From a bacterium (GTDB taxonomy: Bacteria > Patescibacteriota > Minisyncoccia > Phycocordibacterales > UBA9973), in NCBI GenBank assembly GCA_021831595.1, contig JAKBMK010000025.1, positions 1-63,113 of the forward strand: a DNA stretch of 63,113 nt, read 5' to 3'. A model generated the notes under the pieces. It did not search any database and had not been told where the DNA came from. It saw only the letters and a program-made list of their open reading frames with translations. Shown piece by piece: positions 1 to 7,452 of the stretch (position 1 is the stretch's first letter; each line of letters begins with the position of its first letter). The position numbers were made by a program, and so were the translations under genes.

Positions 1-1
1 T

Positions 2-973
2 CGCGATGTAGAAGATATAAAGAAAATACCGAACGTAAAAAATGCCTACGGAGCTTCTGTTGGTCAGCAAGTTGTAACATATAAAGGAGTATCAAAGACT
101 GCACTTATCTTTGGCGCACATGCTGCACGTTTTGATATTGATAAGGGTGTCATTGAGAAAGGACGTGGTTATAGTGTACAGGAAGATAAATCCTTGGCTC
201 AAGTAGCGGTTTTGGGGTACAAGATAGCGAATGATTTATTTGGAGATACAAATCCTTTAGGTAAATTGATACGAGTTGGGAATTATAATTTTGAAGTTAT
301 TGGTGTTTATAAAGAAAAGGGGAGCTTTGGTCCAATGAATGAAGATGAGCAGGTATTTATTCCCGTGACAACTTTGCAGAAGAAGATTCAGGGGATTGAT
401 TATCTGATATATTCAGTTGTTGAACTTGTCGACAATGACAAAGCTTCTGCTACCAAGTTAGACATTATCGATGTACTCCGAAAGAATCATTACATTACAG
501 ATCCATCGCGAGATGATTTCAAAGTAAATACTCAAACAGAGAGTTTAAGTGTCTTTAATACAATTCTGAGTGCTGTTACATTTCTTCTCATCGCTATTGC
601 TTCTATCTCTCTTATTGTGGGTGGGGTAGGGGTTATGAATATTATGTATGTAGTTGTAACAGAGAGAATTGGAGAGATAGGTCTCAAGAAAGCTCTCGGA
701 GCAAGAAGTAAAGATATACTTTATGAATTTCTTTTAGAGGCGGTAATTCTCACTATTATCGGTGGAGTTATTGGTATTATCGGAGGGTCTTTCTTTGCCT
801 TTCTAATATCGAAATATGCTCAGAGCACAGGACTCACTTGGAAGTTTATAGTACCTATTTGGGGTATTATTGTCTCTGTTTCAGTGTCTATGATAATAGG
901 TATTATCTTTGGTGTTTTCCCCGCTCGCAACGCCGCTCGACTCGACCCAATCGTAGCCCTCAATCGCGAATAA
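2..973 (+). CDS. ABC transporter permease, MacB/FtsX type (5' partial)
   Basis: The reading frame is open from the window edge, so the N-terminus lies outside. The visible 323 residues hold the end of the extracytoplasmic MacB-type core domain and then the FtsX domain with three predicted membrane helices: one near residue 190, a pair after the ALGARSKDI loop, and a last one before the C-terminus. It ends in the family hallmark PARNAARLDPIVALNRE. Such permeases work with an ABC ATPase in export of peptides or lipoproteins or in envelope mechanotransmission; the substrate cannot be told here. The ATPase partner is probably upstream, outside the window. No gene follows in the same operon: palindromes and a new promoter come next. 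Confidence 0.9.
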   Translation, partial: RDVEDIKKIPNVKNAYGASVGQQVVTYKGVSKTALIFGAHAARFDIDKGVIEKGRGYSVQEDKSLAQVAVLGYKIANDLFGDTNPLGKLIRVGNYNFEVIGVYKEKGSFGPMNEDEQVFIPVTTLQKKIQGIDYLIYSVVELVDNDKASATKLDIIDVLRKNHYITDPSRDDFKVNTQTESLSVFNTILSAVTFLLIAIASISLIVGGVGVMNIMYVVVTERIGEIGLKKALGARSKDILYEFLLEAVILTIIGGVIGIIGGSFFAFLISKYAQSTGLTWKFIVPIWGIIVSVSVSMIIGIIFGVFPARNAARLDPIVALNRE

Positions 974-996
974 TTCTCCTAATAATTCTCCTCCGG

Positions 997-1023
997 GTTC
1001 CCACAGGACTTGCCTGGTGGAAC
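997..1023. repeat. Palindrome, family A (loop ACTTG)
   Basis: Imperfect hairpin with arms around the loop ACTTG closed by GG/CC. It lies just after the permease stop and may end its transcript. It belongs to the dispersed family with a conserved NCTTG loop. Confidence 0.7.
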
Positions 1024-1052
1024 ACTTTTCTATATAAAATAAGGGTTATTTT

Positions 1053-1075
1053 CCACCCAGGCCTTGCCTGGGGGG
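1053..1075. repeat. Palindrome, family A (loop CCTTG)
   Basis: Second hairpin in the same intergenic gap, arms CCCAGG/CCTGGG around the loop CCTTG. Same family as the preceding element but with a different stem. Confidence 0.65.
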
Positions 1076-1121
1076 AGGCTGTGAAAGATTGGAGGGAGGG
1101 TGTGTGAGGAGGCATTTTTTA

Positions 1122-1130
1122 TGTTATACT
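1122..1130 (+). promoter_or_regulatory. Extended -10 promoter, likely leaderless
   Basis: TGTTATACT (extended -10) ends six bases before the ATG at 1137, which would put the transcription start on or next to the start codon. Confidence 0.5.
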
Positions 1131-1136
1131 CATAGG

Positions 1137-1922
1137 ATGGAAACATTTTTAAACAATAAAAAAGTTAGCGTTTCGGTTTTTGTATTATTAATAATTATTT
1201 CGTGTTATTTCGTAGTTAAAACAGTAAGTGAAGTTCGAGATATTGATAACAAGGGCGACAAGCAAGTAAACACAATCACTGTTTCAGGTAAAGGAGAGGT
1301 GACAGCTGTTTCTGATATTGCTTCTTTGTATGTTAATTTAAACAAAGAAGGTAAGACAGCAAAAGAAGCTCAAGACTTGCTCAATACTGAAATTACAAAA
1401 GTTTTGAAATATTTGAAAGATCAAAAAATTGCTGATAAAGATATAAAATCTGAATACGGAGGACTTAACCCAAAGTATTCTTATGAACAACCTACCTGCT
1501 TCACATATCCTTGTCCTACAAGAGATCCAAAGATTATCGGATATACAGCATCACAGTCTATTACTATAAAGATACGTGAAGTTGATAGTGCAAGTGAGAT
1601 CCGCACAGGACTTGCTGGAGTAGGGGTGACAGATATAAGTGGTCCAACATTTGGAATAGATGATGAAGAAGGTTTCAAGGATCAAGCTCGCTCGAAAGCA
1701 ATTCTTGATGCAAGAGAAAAAGCTAAAGTTCTCGCAGGAGAATTGGGTGTCAGACTTGGTCATGTTGTAAGCTTCAATGAGAGTAACGGTGGAGGGTACC
1801 CTATGTACGCAGCAAAAGCAATGATGGCAGATAGTGTATCTGCTTCTGCTCCAGCTCCAACATTGCCAAAGGGGGAGAACAAGATTACTTCAGACGTGAA
1901 TATAACTTACGAGATTAAATAA
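1137..1922 (+). CDS. SIMPL-domain (DUF541, YggE-like) exported protein
   Basis: The 261-residue protein has an N-terminal membrane/signal segment (about residues 10-30) and then a SIMPL domain that begins TITVSGKGEVTAVSDIASL, the typical opening of this family, and ends with a strand pattern SDVNITYEIK. The family is periplasmic or surface exposed and linked to stress tolerance, with no known catalytic site. I chose the ATG at 1137 rather than an upstream in-frame ATG because the signal segment follows directly and an extended -10 box sits six bases upstream. A Cys pair (PTCFTYPCPT) around residue 118-124 could form a disulfide. The gene is monocistronic: a strong hairpin follows. Confidence 0.85.
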   Translation: METFLNNKKVSVSVFVLLIIISCYFVVKTVSEVRDIDNKGDKQVNTITVSGKGEVTAVSDIASLYVNLNKEGKTAKEAQDLLNTEITKVLKYLKDQKIADKDIKSEYGGLNPKYSYEQPTCFTYPCPTRDPKIIGYTASQSITIKIREVDSASEIRTGLAGVGVTDISGPTFGIDDEEGFKDQARSKAILDAREKAKVLAGELGVRLGHVVSFNESNGGGYPMYAAKAMMADSVSASAPAPTLPKGENKITSDVNITYEIK

Positions 1923-1930
1923 TGAATAAA

Positions 1931-1962
1931 AATGGGCCCGAAGCAAAGCTTCGGGCCCATTT
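1931..1962 (+). terminator. Intrinsic terminator after the SIMPL gene
   Basis: GC-rich perfect hairpin (14-bp arms, 3-base loop) directly after the stop, with A-rich 5' and T-rich 3' flanks, so it may work on both strands. Confidence 0.85.
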
Positions 1963-1998
1963 GCTTATTCTTCCATCTAGTGGTATTATATATCTATT

Positions 1999-2018
1999 AC
2001 ACCCCCGGGGTGTTTTTT
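1999..2018 (+). terminator. Hairpin with T-run upstream of secE
   Basis: ACACCCC/GGGGTGT hairpin followed by six T. It lies 20 bases before secE, so it may be an attenuator-like element or the end of a short upstream transcript. Confidence 0.5.
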
Positions 2019-2040
2019 AATAGAACTAATCAAATTATAT

Positions 2041-2229
2041 ATGAGCAAAATCACTGAATATTTCAAAGAAGTTTACGCCGAATCAAAGAATATTACTTGG
2101 CCTACACGTAGGCAAGCTCTATTTTTTACAATAGCAGTATTAGCTATTTCTATCTTAATCGCTTACTACCTAGGATTGTTGGATGTATTGTTTAGTACAG
2201 GTCTATCAAAACTATTACTTAATAGATAA
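2041..2229 (+). CDS. secE: Preprotein translocase subunit SecE
   Basis: A 62-residue single-helix SecE. The amphipathic N-terminal stretch FKEVYAESKNITWPTRRQA matches the conserved cytoplasmic surface helix (K-x-x-WP), and one membrane helix follows (about residues 27-48). It clamps the SecY channel in the plasma membrane. Gene order secE-nusG-rplK is the classical bacterial order. Length is normal for the minimal form. Confidence 0.95.
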   Translation: MSKITEYFKEVYAESKNITWPTRRQALFFTIAVLAISILIAYYLGLLDVLFSTGLSKLLLNR

Positions 2230-2249
2230 CTAATTTTTATAAATAATAT

Positions 2250-2801
2250 ATGGCAAAACAAGAACTAAAAGGGGAGAGGAATTGGTACGCTATTCATACT
2301 TATGCAGGTTATGAAAATGCTGTCATGAGAAATCTCCGTCAGCGTATTGATTCACTAGGGGTCAATGATAAGATTTTTAATGTAATAGTCCCTACAGAAA
2401 AGAAAATCAAAATAAAAGGAGGCAAGAGAGTAGAGAGTGAAGAAAAAGTTTATCCAGGATATGTCTTAGTAGATATGATAGTGGATGACAACTCTTGGTA
2501 CGTAGTTCGTAACACTCCTCGTGTCACAGGATTCGTCGGTGCTGGAGTAAATCCAGTTCCACTCGACAAGAAAGAAGTAGACGACCTCTTTGGAAAGATG
2601 GAGAAGGGCAACAAGACTAACAAACATCAGATGGATATAGAAATTGGAGAAATAGTTCGTATTGCTGATGGTCCATTCAAAGACTTGGAAGGCAAGGTGA
2701 ACGATGTAGATAGTGAGAGAGGTAAGGTCAAGGTTCTCGTTTCAATGTTCGGTCGTGAGACTCCAGTCGAATTAGATTTCTTGCAAATTAAGAAGATATA
2801 A
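2250..2801 (+). CDS. nusG: Transcription termination/antitermination factor NusG
   Basis: 183 residues with an NGN domain (about 10-115: WYAIHTYAGYENAVMRNL at the start, VYPGYVLVDM and TPRVTGFVG later) and a C-terminal KOW domain (about 130-183: GEIVRIADGPFKDLEGKV). It binds RNA polymerase and couples transcription to Rho or ribosomes. It starts 20 bases after secE and is presumably cotranscribed with it. Confidence 0.97.
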   Translation: MAKQELKGERNWYAIHTYAGYENAVMRNLRQRIDSLGVNDKIFNVIVPTEKKIKIKGGKRVESEEKVYPGYVLVDMIVDDNSWYVVRNTPRVTGFVGAGVNPVPLDKKEVDDLFGKMEKGNKTNKHQMDIEIGEIVRIADGPFKDLEGKVNDVDSERGKVKVLVSMFGRETPVELDFLQIKKI

Positions 2802-2864
2802 GTATAATCAGTTTATCGTGTTCGGCCAAAGGCCGTGCTTCTCACGACTAACTAAAACAAATTT

Positions 2865-3293
2865 ATGGCAGCTAAAAAAATTACAAAAAAAGTTAAATTA
2901 CAAATACCAGCCGCAAAGGCAACTCCAGCTCCTCCACTAGGTCCAGCACTTGGTCAGGCCGGAGTGAACATCGCAGAATTCTGTCAGAAGTTCAATGCTA
3001 TGACTCAGAAAGATGCAGGGGATATAGTAGGTGTAGTCATCACAGTTTACGAAGATAGAACTTACGATATAAAGGTGAAAACACCTCCAGTATCAGGTCT
3101 TATATTTAAAGCAGCAGGAGTAGAGGGTGGTTCAGGTAAGCCAAACTTGAGTAAAGTAGGTAGTATTACAAAGGCTCAAGTTCGCGCAATTGCCGAGAAG
3201 AAGATGCCAGACCTCAATGCCAAGGATATCGAAGGGGCAATGAAGATAGTAGAAGGAAGTGCTCGTTCAGCTGGTATTAACGTAATAGGATAA
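2865..3293 (+). CDS. rplK: 50S ribosomal protein L11
   Basis: 142 residues, full length. The N-terminal domain has [20 protein letters not shown] and the C-terminal RNA-binding domain has the GSARSAGI ending of L11, which binds the 23S GTPase centre. A small GC hairpin (around 2823-2835) lies in the gap after nusG. In most bacteria rplA (L1) follows immediately; here a terminator and an unrelated gene follow, and rplJ-rplL are 29 kb away. Confidence 0.97.
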   Translation: MAAKKITKKVKLQIPAAKATPAPPLGPALGQAGVNIAEFCQKFNAMTQKDAGDIVGVVITVYEDRTYDIKVKTPPVSGLIFKAAGVEGGSGKPNLSKVGSITKAQVRAIAEKKMPDLNAKDIEGAMKIVEGSARSAGINVIG

Positions 3294-3305
3294 TATTGAT
3301 TCTAG

Positions 3306-3342
3306 AAGGAAAGGCCCCGCGGATTACCGCGGGGCCTTTCTA
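3306..3342 (+). terminator. Intrinsic terminator after rplK
   Basis: 14-bp GC-rich hairpin with ATTA loop, ending in CTTTCT, 12 bases after the rplK stop. Confidence 0.85.
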
Positions 3343-3363
3343 ATTTGCCCCCAAAATCCTTGA

Positions 3364-3392
3364 TTGACAATAAGCTTATTTTATGATATAAT
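3364..3392 (+). promoter_or_regulatory. Consensus sigma-70 promoter
   Basis: TTGACA at 3364-3369 and TATAAT at 3387-3392 with a 17-base spacer, plus an upstream TG (TGA) extended -10. This is a full consensus match. Inverted repeats CCCCAAAAT (3394-3402) and ATTTTGGGG (3434-3442) lie in the expected leader. Confidence 0.85.
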
Positions 3393-3517
3393 ACCCCAAA
3401 ATATATATCAAAATCCGCTTTCTAGGAAAGATGATTTTGGGGGCATCCTTATATGCCTCAAGCCCAAATAAGGAAAGTTTTTTTGACAAAGTTAAATTTA
3501 AATTAAAGTTTGTTTAC

Positions 3518-4933
3518 ATGAATGAAGCAAAATTAAGTCGTGAAGAACAAGTGGAGCTGGGCAAAAAAATTGCCGCACTTGTTGAAAAGGAAGTCGGTTC
3601 AGTATTTGCCGCAGATTCTAATCAAGGAGCTGGCGTAATCGCCATCTTGAAAATCGTTGCTCACAAAGAAGACGTTACGAACAAGATTAAAAAGTTCCTG
3701 AGAGTTGATCTTGGATTAGCCCTTCAAAATGGAAAAGAGAACCACAAAAACCACGGAAGTGGGATGAAGTGTACCGCCCTTGTGAACCTGGCCGAGATTC
3801 GGCTGGATGCTGTGAAAAGGATCGAAAATCTACACAAGTTAACTTGTGTGGAGAAAGTGAAACCGGTTGTGGTGAAGAATGTCAAATCTGAAAACAAAGA
3901 GGTTGCTCCACCTGCACCTGTGATTACCGACTCAGCACCAAAAACCGAAACTGCAATAGAGAAGCGCAAGTATTCACAAAGGATGCAGTCGGGCCAGATG
4001 ACTTTGTCTCTGTACATCTCCTCTCTTCTTTCATTTGGAAAGATGTTGGATAATGGGGGAGAGGAGCCTAAAGACTTCAGTATCAATGACTATTTCAAGT
4101 ACGGCAAAAAGACTGATGATAATTTCGTCACCTTGAGTTGTATTGATGAGAAAATTGCTACAAGTATCGAGCAGCTGGTTTGCTGGCTTATCGGAGCCGA
4201 AGGTGTTTTGAGAGATGAGATGGATGTAACGGTGGATTTGTCCAGAATGAAAAATTTTGAGAACAAAAAACATTACATCCAATTCACTTTACCTCCTAAA
4301 GAAGGAGTAACTGCAGCCAATCTGAAGAAGATGTTGCTGCGGGTTAACTCTGGTGCGAAGCCTAAAAAGGTGATAGCTCACAAAACTATCCCAAACGTAT
4401 TCGTTGTGTCATATGTAAAAAAGACTACAGCAAATACTGTTAAGAATATCATCGTCGGTATGGGGTGGAGTGTCATTGAATCTCCGGAGAACGAAGGATT
4501 CATTTTCATAAATGTCGGACAGAATGTTCCTGCTGTTGAAAAAGAAGCCCAGGTTACTCCTCTGAACGATGTTCAAGCCCACAACGAATCGAATTCTTCC
4601 GAAGAGCTTCCTCCGCCACCGGCAATTGTTTTTCTTCCTGTTGAAGGCGAAAATACTCAGAGTAAACATCTGAACAATTCCGTCGGCACCGTTCCTGATC
4701 AGAAGCCTCATGCTTCTTCTTATGTTTTCCCTGGACTCCAGGTGAACTTTTTCAAAAAGTTGCAAACGAAAGAAGAGGCTTATGCAGAGCTCGAGAAAAT
4801 ATACAATGACCAGGCACTGTTCTCTAAGTTAACAGAAGAGAATCAAAAGCAAATCGTTGATATTCTCGAAGAAGGGTATGCCCAAGCACACCCGAACGAA
4901 TACGTTGAGATGCTTCTCAAAATTTTAAAATAA
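3518..4933 (+). CDS. Orphan protein of unknown function, 471-500 residues
   Basis: I do not recognise a family. The start is uncertain: ATG at 3431 would give 500 residues; the ATG at 3518 (MNEAKLSREEQ) gives 471 and begins where the sequence becomes clearly soluble-protein-like. The protein has no convincing membrane helix. A basic N-terminal part (to about residue 110) is followed by a Pro/Lys linker, two mixed alpha/beta stretches (about 150-350), a low-complexity acidic/Pro linker with ELPPPP (about 375), and a helical C-terminus (about 420-471). It occupies the position of rplA but has no L1 signature. It is read from a consensus promoter and ends with a terminator, so it is a strongly expressed single gene. 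Confidence 0.75.
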   Translation: MNEAKLSREEQVELGKKIAALVEKEVGSVFAADSNQGAGVIAILKIVAHKEDVTNKIKKFLRVDLGLALQNGKENHKNHGSGMKCTALVNLAEIRLDAVKRIENLHKLTCVEKVKPVVVKNVKSENKEVAPPAPVITDSAPKTETAIEKRKYSQRMQSGQMTLSLYISSLLSFGKMLDNGGEEPKDFSINDYFKYGKKTDDNFVTLSCIDEKIATSIEQLVCWLIGAEGVLRDEMDVTVDLSRMKNFENKKHYIQFTLPPKEGVTAANLKKMLLRVNSGAKPKKVIAHKTIPNVFVVSYVKKTTANTVKNIIVGMGWSVIESPENEGFIFINVGQNVPAVEKEAQVTPLNDVQAHNESNSSEELPPPPAIVFLPVEGENTQSKHLNNSVGTVPDQKPHASSYVFPGLQVNFFKKLQTKEEAYAELEKIYNDQALFSKLTEENQKQIVDILEEGYAQAHPNEYVEMLLKILK

Positions 4934-4960
4934 TTTAACTTTATAACCAAAGAAAAGAGA

Positions 4961-4991
4961 CTGCAGGACCTAAAGGACCCTGCAGCTTTTT
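4961..4991 (+). terminator. Intrinsic terminator
   Basis: CTGCAGG/CCTGCAG stem with CTTTTTCG tail after the orphan gene. Confidence 0.75.
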
Positions 4992-4996
4992 CGTTT

Positions 4997-5017
4997 TCCA
5001 CAGGACTTGCCTGTGGA
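4997..5017. repeat. Palindrome, family A (loop ACTTG)
   Basis: TCCACAGG-ACTTG-CCTGTGGA, a perfect 8-bp stem. It shares its stem with the copy at 31231 and its loop with all family A elements. Confidence 0.8.
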
Positions 5018-5047
5018 GTTCCTGTGGGGTTTGGGAGAATTACAGAC

Positions 5048-5081
5048 ATAAAATGCGTCGCCGTAAGGCGACGCATTTTAT
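5048..5081. terminator. Bidirectional terminator for efp
   Basis: 15-bp perfect hairpin with GTAA loop, A-run on one side and T-run on the other. It lies just past the efp stop (leftward) and faces the rightward gene too. Confidence 0.8.
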
Positions 5082-5091
5082 ATTTACTTGT

Positions 5092-5670
5092 TTATTTACT
5101 GACTCTTTCTACGTATTCGCCGTTTTCGGTGTTTATGACAACTTTGTCGCCCTCTTCTACGAAGAAGGGAACACTTATCTTGATACCGTTTTCGAGAACA
5201 GCAACCTTGCCTCCACCATTGGCAGTATTACCACGGATTGATGGGGGAGCTTCTTTCACAGTGAATTCCATCTTGATAGGAAGCAAAACTTTTATGATTT
5301 TTTCATCATCATCGTCATCCCAGATCATAGCTGTGACCTTCTCGTTGGCCTTCATGTACATAGCCTTATCACCGATAACTTTCTCGTCTATCTTGAAGCG
5401 GTTACTTGCATCATCTAGATCGCAGAACCAGTATTCACCCTTGTTGGAATATAGGAATTTGATATCTCTTTTTATAATATCTGCTTCGTCAGCTTTATCA
5501 GCTGCATGGAAAGTTGCATTCCAAGTACGGCCAGAGAGCAAACTCTTGAGCTTCACTTGGTTTTGAGGCTTTCTCATTTGAGTACGAGCGACGTGATTAT
5601 CGAGCACTTCACAAGGCTCATCTTCATATATAATTATTTTTCCTGTGCGTATTTCACTGTATTCAAGCAT
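5092..5670 (-). CDS. efp: Elongation factor P
   Basis: 192 residues with the three beta-barrel EF-P layout: KOW-like N domain (1-65), middle OB domain (70-128), C-terminal OB domain ending in NGIKISVPFFVEEGDKVVINTENGEYVERV. It relieves ribosome stalling at polyproline. The tip loop of domain I reads HVARTQMRKPQNQVK instead of the PGKG-type loop, so the usual single modified Lys is not obvious and a Gln/Met sits at the tip. The run of five Asp in DDDDDE (about residue 118) is unusual. It is downstream of recA on the same strand. Confidence 0.93.
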   Translation of the reverse strand: MLEYSEIRTGKIIIYEDEPCEVLDNHVARTQMRKPQNQVKLKSLLSGRTWNATFHAADKADEADIIKRDIKFLYSNKGEYWFCDLDDASNRFKIDEKVIGDKAMYMKANEKVTAMIWDDDDDEKIIKVLLPIKMEFTVKEAPPSIRGNTANGGGKVAVLENGIKISVPFFVEEGDKVVINTENGEYVERVSK

Positions 5671-5748
5671 ATAATTTTAGTTTAACTAATAACAAAGTGA
5701 GTATAACAGAATTGAGTCAAAAACGGAAGGATATTATCCTATAGTCTC

Positions 5749-6819
5749 TTATTCCCCAGCGCTTGCGACCTGTATTTCTCCGAAACGATTGCGAACTTCT
5801 TTTAGTATTTCGTCAGCGAGCTTCTTGTTGTCTCTGAGATATGTGCGAGCGGCATCGTACCCACGGCCGAGCTTTATCTCTTCGACTGGACCTTTCTCTT
5901 TCTGTTTGGCTGTGCCTGTATAGGAGAAGATTGCTCCGCTAGTTTTCGTGATGATACCGAGCTTCTCGCCTAGAGCCATTATTTCTCCTTCACGAGAAAT
6001 TCCTTCACCATAGAGTATATCGAATTCTGTCTGTTTGAATGGGGCAGCGACCTTGTTCTTCACTACCTTCACGCGAGTACGACTTCCGACGACTTCTTCG
6101 CCTTTCTTTATCTGGGCAATTCTTCTTATATCAAGTCTGATAGTTGTATAGAATTTGAGAGCCTTTCCTCCTGGTGTTGTCTCTGGATTGCCGAACATGA
6201 CTCCGATTTGCATTCTGATCTGGTTAATGAATATCACAACTGTCTTTGAATTGTGAACTATTGCAGTGAGCTTGCGGAGAGCTTGCGACATGAGGCGAGC
6301 TTGCTTACCGACATGTGATTGACCCATGTCTCCCTCGATTTCATCCTTTGGGGTGAGGGCAGCGACAGAGTCGACAACGACGACATCTATCTTGCCAGAA
6401 CGAATGAGACTTTCGGTGATCTCAAGTGCTTGTTCTCCATTGTCCGGCTGTGAGATTAGCAATTCTTTGGTATTGACTCCGAGTTTACCAGCATAGTCTG
6501 GATCCATCGCATGCTCTGCGTCGATATAGGCGCAGACTCCACCTTTCTTTTGTGATTCAGCGACGATGTGTAGGGCAAGTGTCGTCTTTCCTGAAGACTC
6601 TGGTCCGAATATTTCTATCATACGGCCACGGGGAACACCACCGACACCGAGTGCCATATCGAGCCCGATTGATCCAGTAGGGACGACGTCGATATCTACC
6701 TTTGGAGCATCTCCGAGCTTCATGATCGCACCTTCACCGAATTTGGTCTGGATAGATTTGATTGTATCTTCTATCGCTCCACCTGTTTCCTTTGGAGCTT
6801 TTTTTGCTTTCTTTTGCAT
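5749..6819 (-). CDS. recA: Recombinase RecA
   Basis: 356 residues, full length. Walker A is [10 protein letters not shown] (about 70-79), the Walker B strand is [10 protein letters not shown], and the L2 region is [22 protein letters not shown]. It forms the DNA strand-exchange filament and triggers SOS-type cleavage. Its 5' region (6820-6896) holds two family A palindromes; I see no LexA-type operator. The gene is followed 78 bases on by efp in the same direction. Confidence 0.98.
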   Translation of the reverse strand: MQKKAKKAPKETGGAIEDTIKSIQTKFGEGAIMKLGDAPKVDIDVVPTGSIGLDMALGVGGVPRGRMIEIFGPESSGKTTLALHIVAESQKKGGVCAYIDAEHAMDPDYAGKLGVNTKELLISQPDNGEQALEITESLIRSGKIDVVVVDSVAALTPKDEIEGDMGQSHVGKQARLMSQALRKLTAIVHNSKTVVIFINQIRMQIGVMFGNPETTPGGKALKFYTTIRLDIRRIAQIKKGEEVVGSRTRVKVVKNKVAAPFKQTEFDILYGEGISREGEIMALGEKLGIITKTSGAIFSYTGTAKQKEKGPVEEIKLGRGYDAARTYLRDNKKLADEILKEVRNRFGEIQVASAGE

Positions 6820-6842
6820 ATGTATATTTTTTAATTTTTCTA

Positions 6843-6883
6843 CCCAAGGCCTTGCCTTTGGGCTCTCCTTAAGGCAAGGCCTT
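6843..6883. repeat. Two family A palindromes in opposite orientation
   Basis: CCCAAGG-CCTTG-CCTTTGGG (6843-6862) and AAGG-CAAGG-CCTT (6871-6883), a pair that resembles a BIME-like doublet. They lie between the Ig-like membrane gene and recA. Confidence 0.7.
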
Positions 6884-6896
6884 CGTCCGAAAAATT

Positions 6897-7295
6897 TTAA
6901 TAATTGATAATCTCACTACTTTTAAATGCGACTGATGGAGCACCTTCTTGATACATCATCTGGAACTTCTTCTCTCTATTATTTCCAAATTTATCACTTG
7001 CATCGATTGTCACGACAGAGAATCCAGGAATGAGAGCGATCGTTTCTTTGAATGTGCCATCTTTGTCTATGAATATTTCTCTGCCATTGAGACTTATGTA
7101 TGTAGCATTTGGGGCCTTACCAGTAACTACTGCCACAGGGGAGTCGCCGTTCTTTTCTATCTTTGCATTTATCTGGACTCCGTTCATGAGGAAAGACATC
7201 TTCATGTAGCTGAAAATTCCGATGACAATAAATAAAAGAGTACAAGACGTTAATCCTATCCACCACTTTATATTTTTGTTCTTTATCTCTGTCAT
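6897..7295 (-). CDS. Single-pass membrane protein with Ig-like/glucodextranase-B-like domain
   Basis: 132 residues: an N-terminal cytoplasmic stretch, one membrane helix (about 12-31), then a beta-rich extracytoplasmic domain with [25 protein letters not shown], which resembles the small Ig-like modules (glucodextranase domain B type) common in surface proteins of this lineage. Function unknown. It sits between ftsK and recA in the leftward block. Confidence 0.75.
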   Translation of the reverse strand: MTEIKNKNIKWWIGLTSCTLLFIVIGIFSYMKMSFLMNGVQINAKIEKNGDSPVAVVTGKAPNATYISLNGREIFIDKDGTFKETIALIPGFSVVTIDASDKFGNNREKKFQMMYQEGAPSVAFKSSEIINY

Positions 7296-7300
7296 TTGAA

Positions 7301-7387
7301 TTAGTGATTAGTGATTAGTGATTAGTGATTAGTGATTAGTGATTAGTGATTAGTGATTAGTGATTAGTGATTAGTGATTAGTGATTA
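7301..7387. repeat. Tandem heptamer array (TTAGTGA, about 12 copies)
   Basis: Uninterrupted 7-bp repeat TTAGTGA over 87 bases in the gap between ftsK and the Ig-like gene. The same word recurs at 10844, 10927 and 39211. Seven is not a multiple of three, but the array is intergenic. Confidence 0.95.
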
Positions 7388-7420
7388 TTCTTAATTATAT
7401 CATATTATACTTGCATTTTA

Positions 7421-7452
7421 CTAGAAACTAGTCACTAGCTACTAGCACCTAA
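7421..7452. repeat. CTAGT-type degenerate repeat
   Basis: Run of CTAG words (CTAGAAACTAGTCACTAGCT...) overlapping the ftsK stop codon. Related to the heptamer array on the other side of a 33-base gap. Confidence 0.7.

Noticed and set aside
3431-4933. Possible highly diverged L1 protein because of its position after rplK
   Set aside because: No L1 sequence signature, wrong length, and multi-linker architecture unlike L1.
5024-5566. 180-codon frame antisense to efp
   Set aside because: Shadow of efp; Ser/Leu-rich composition from reading the opposite strand, no start signal.
7301-7387. Short regular repeats that might suggest a CRISPR array
   Set aside because: The unit is a 7-bp head-to-tail repeat without spacers and there are no cas genes.
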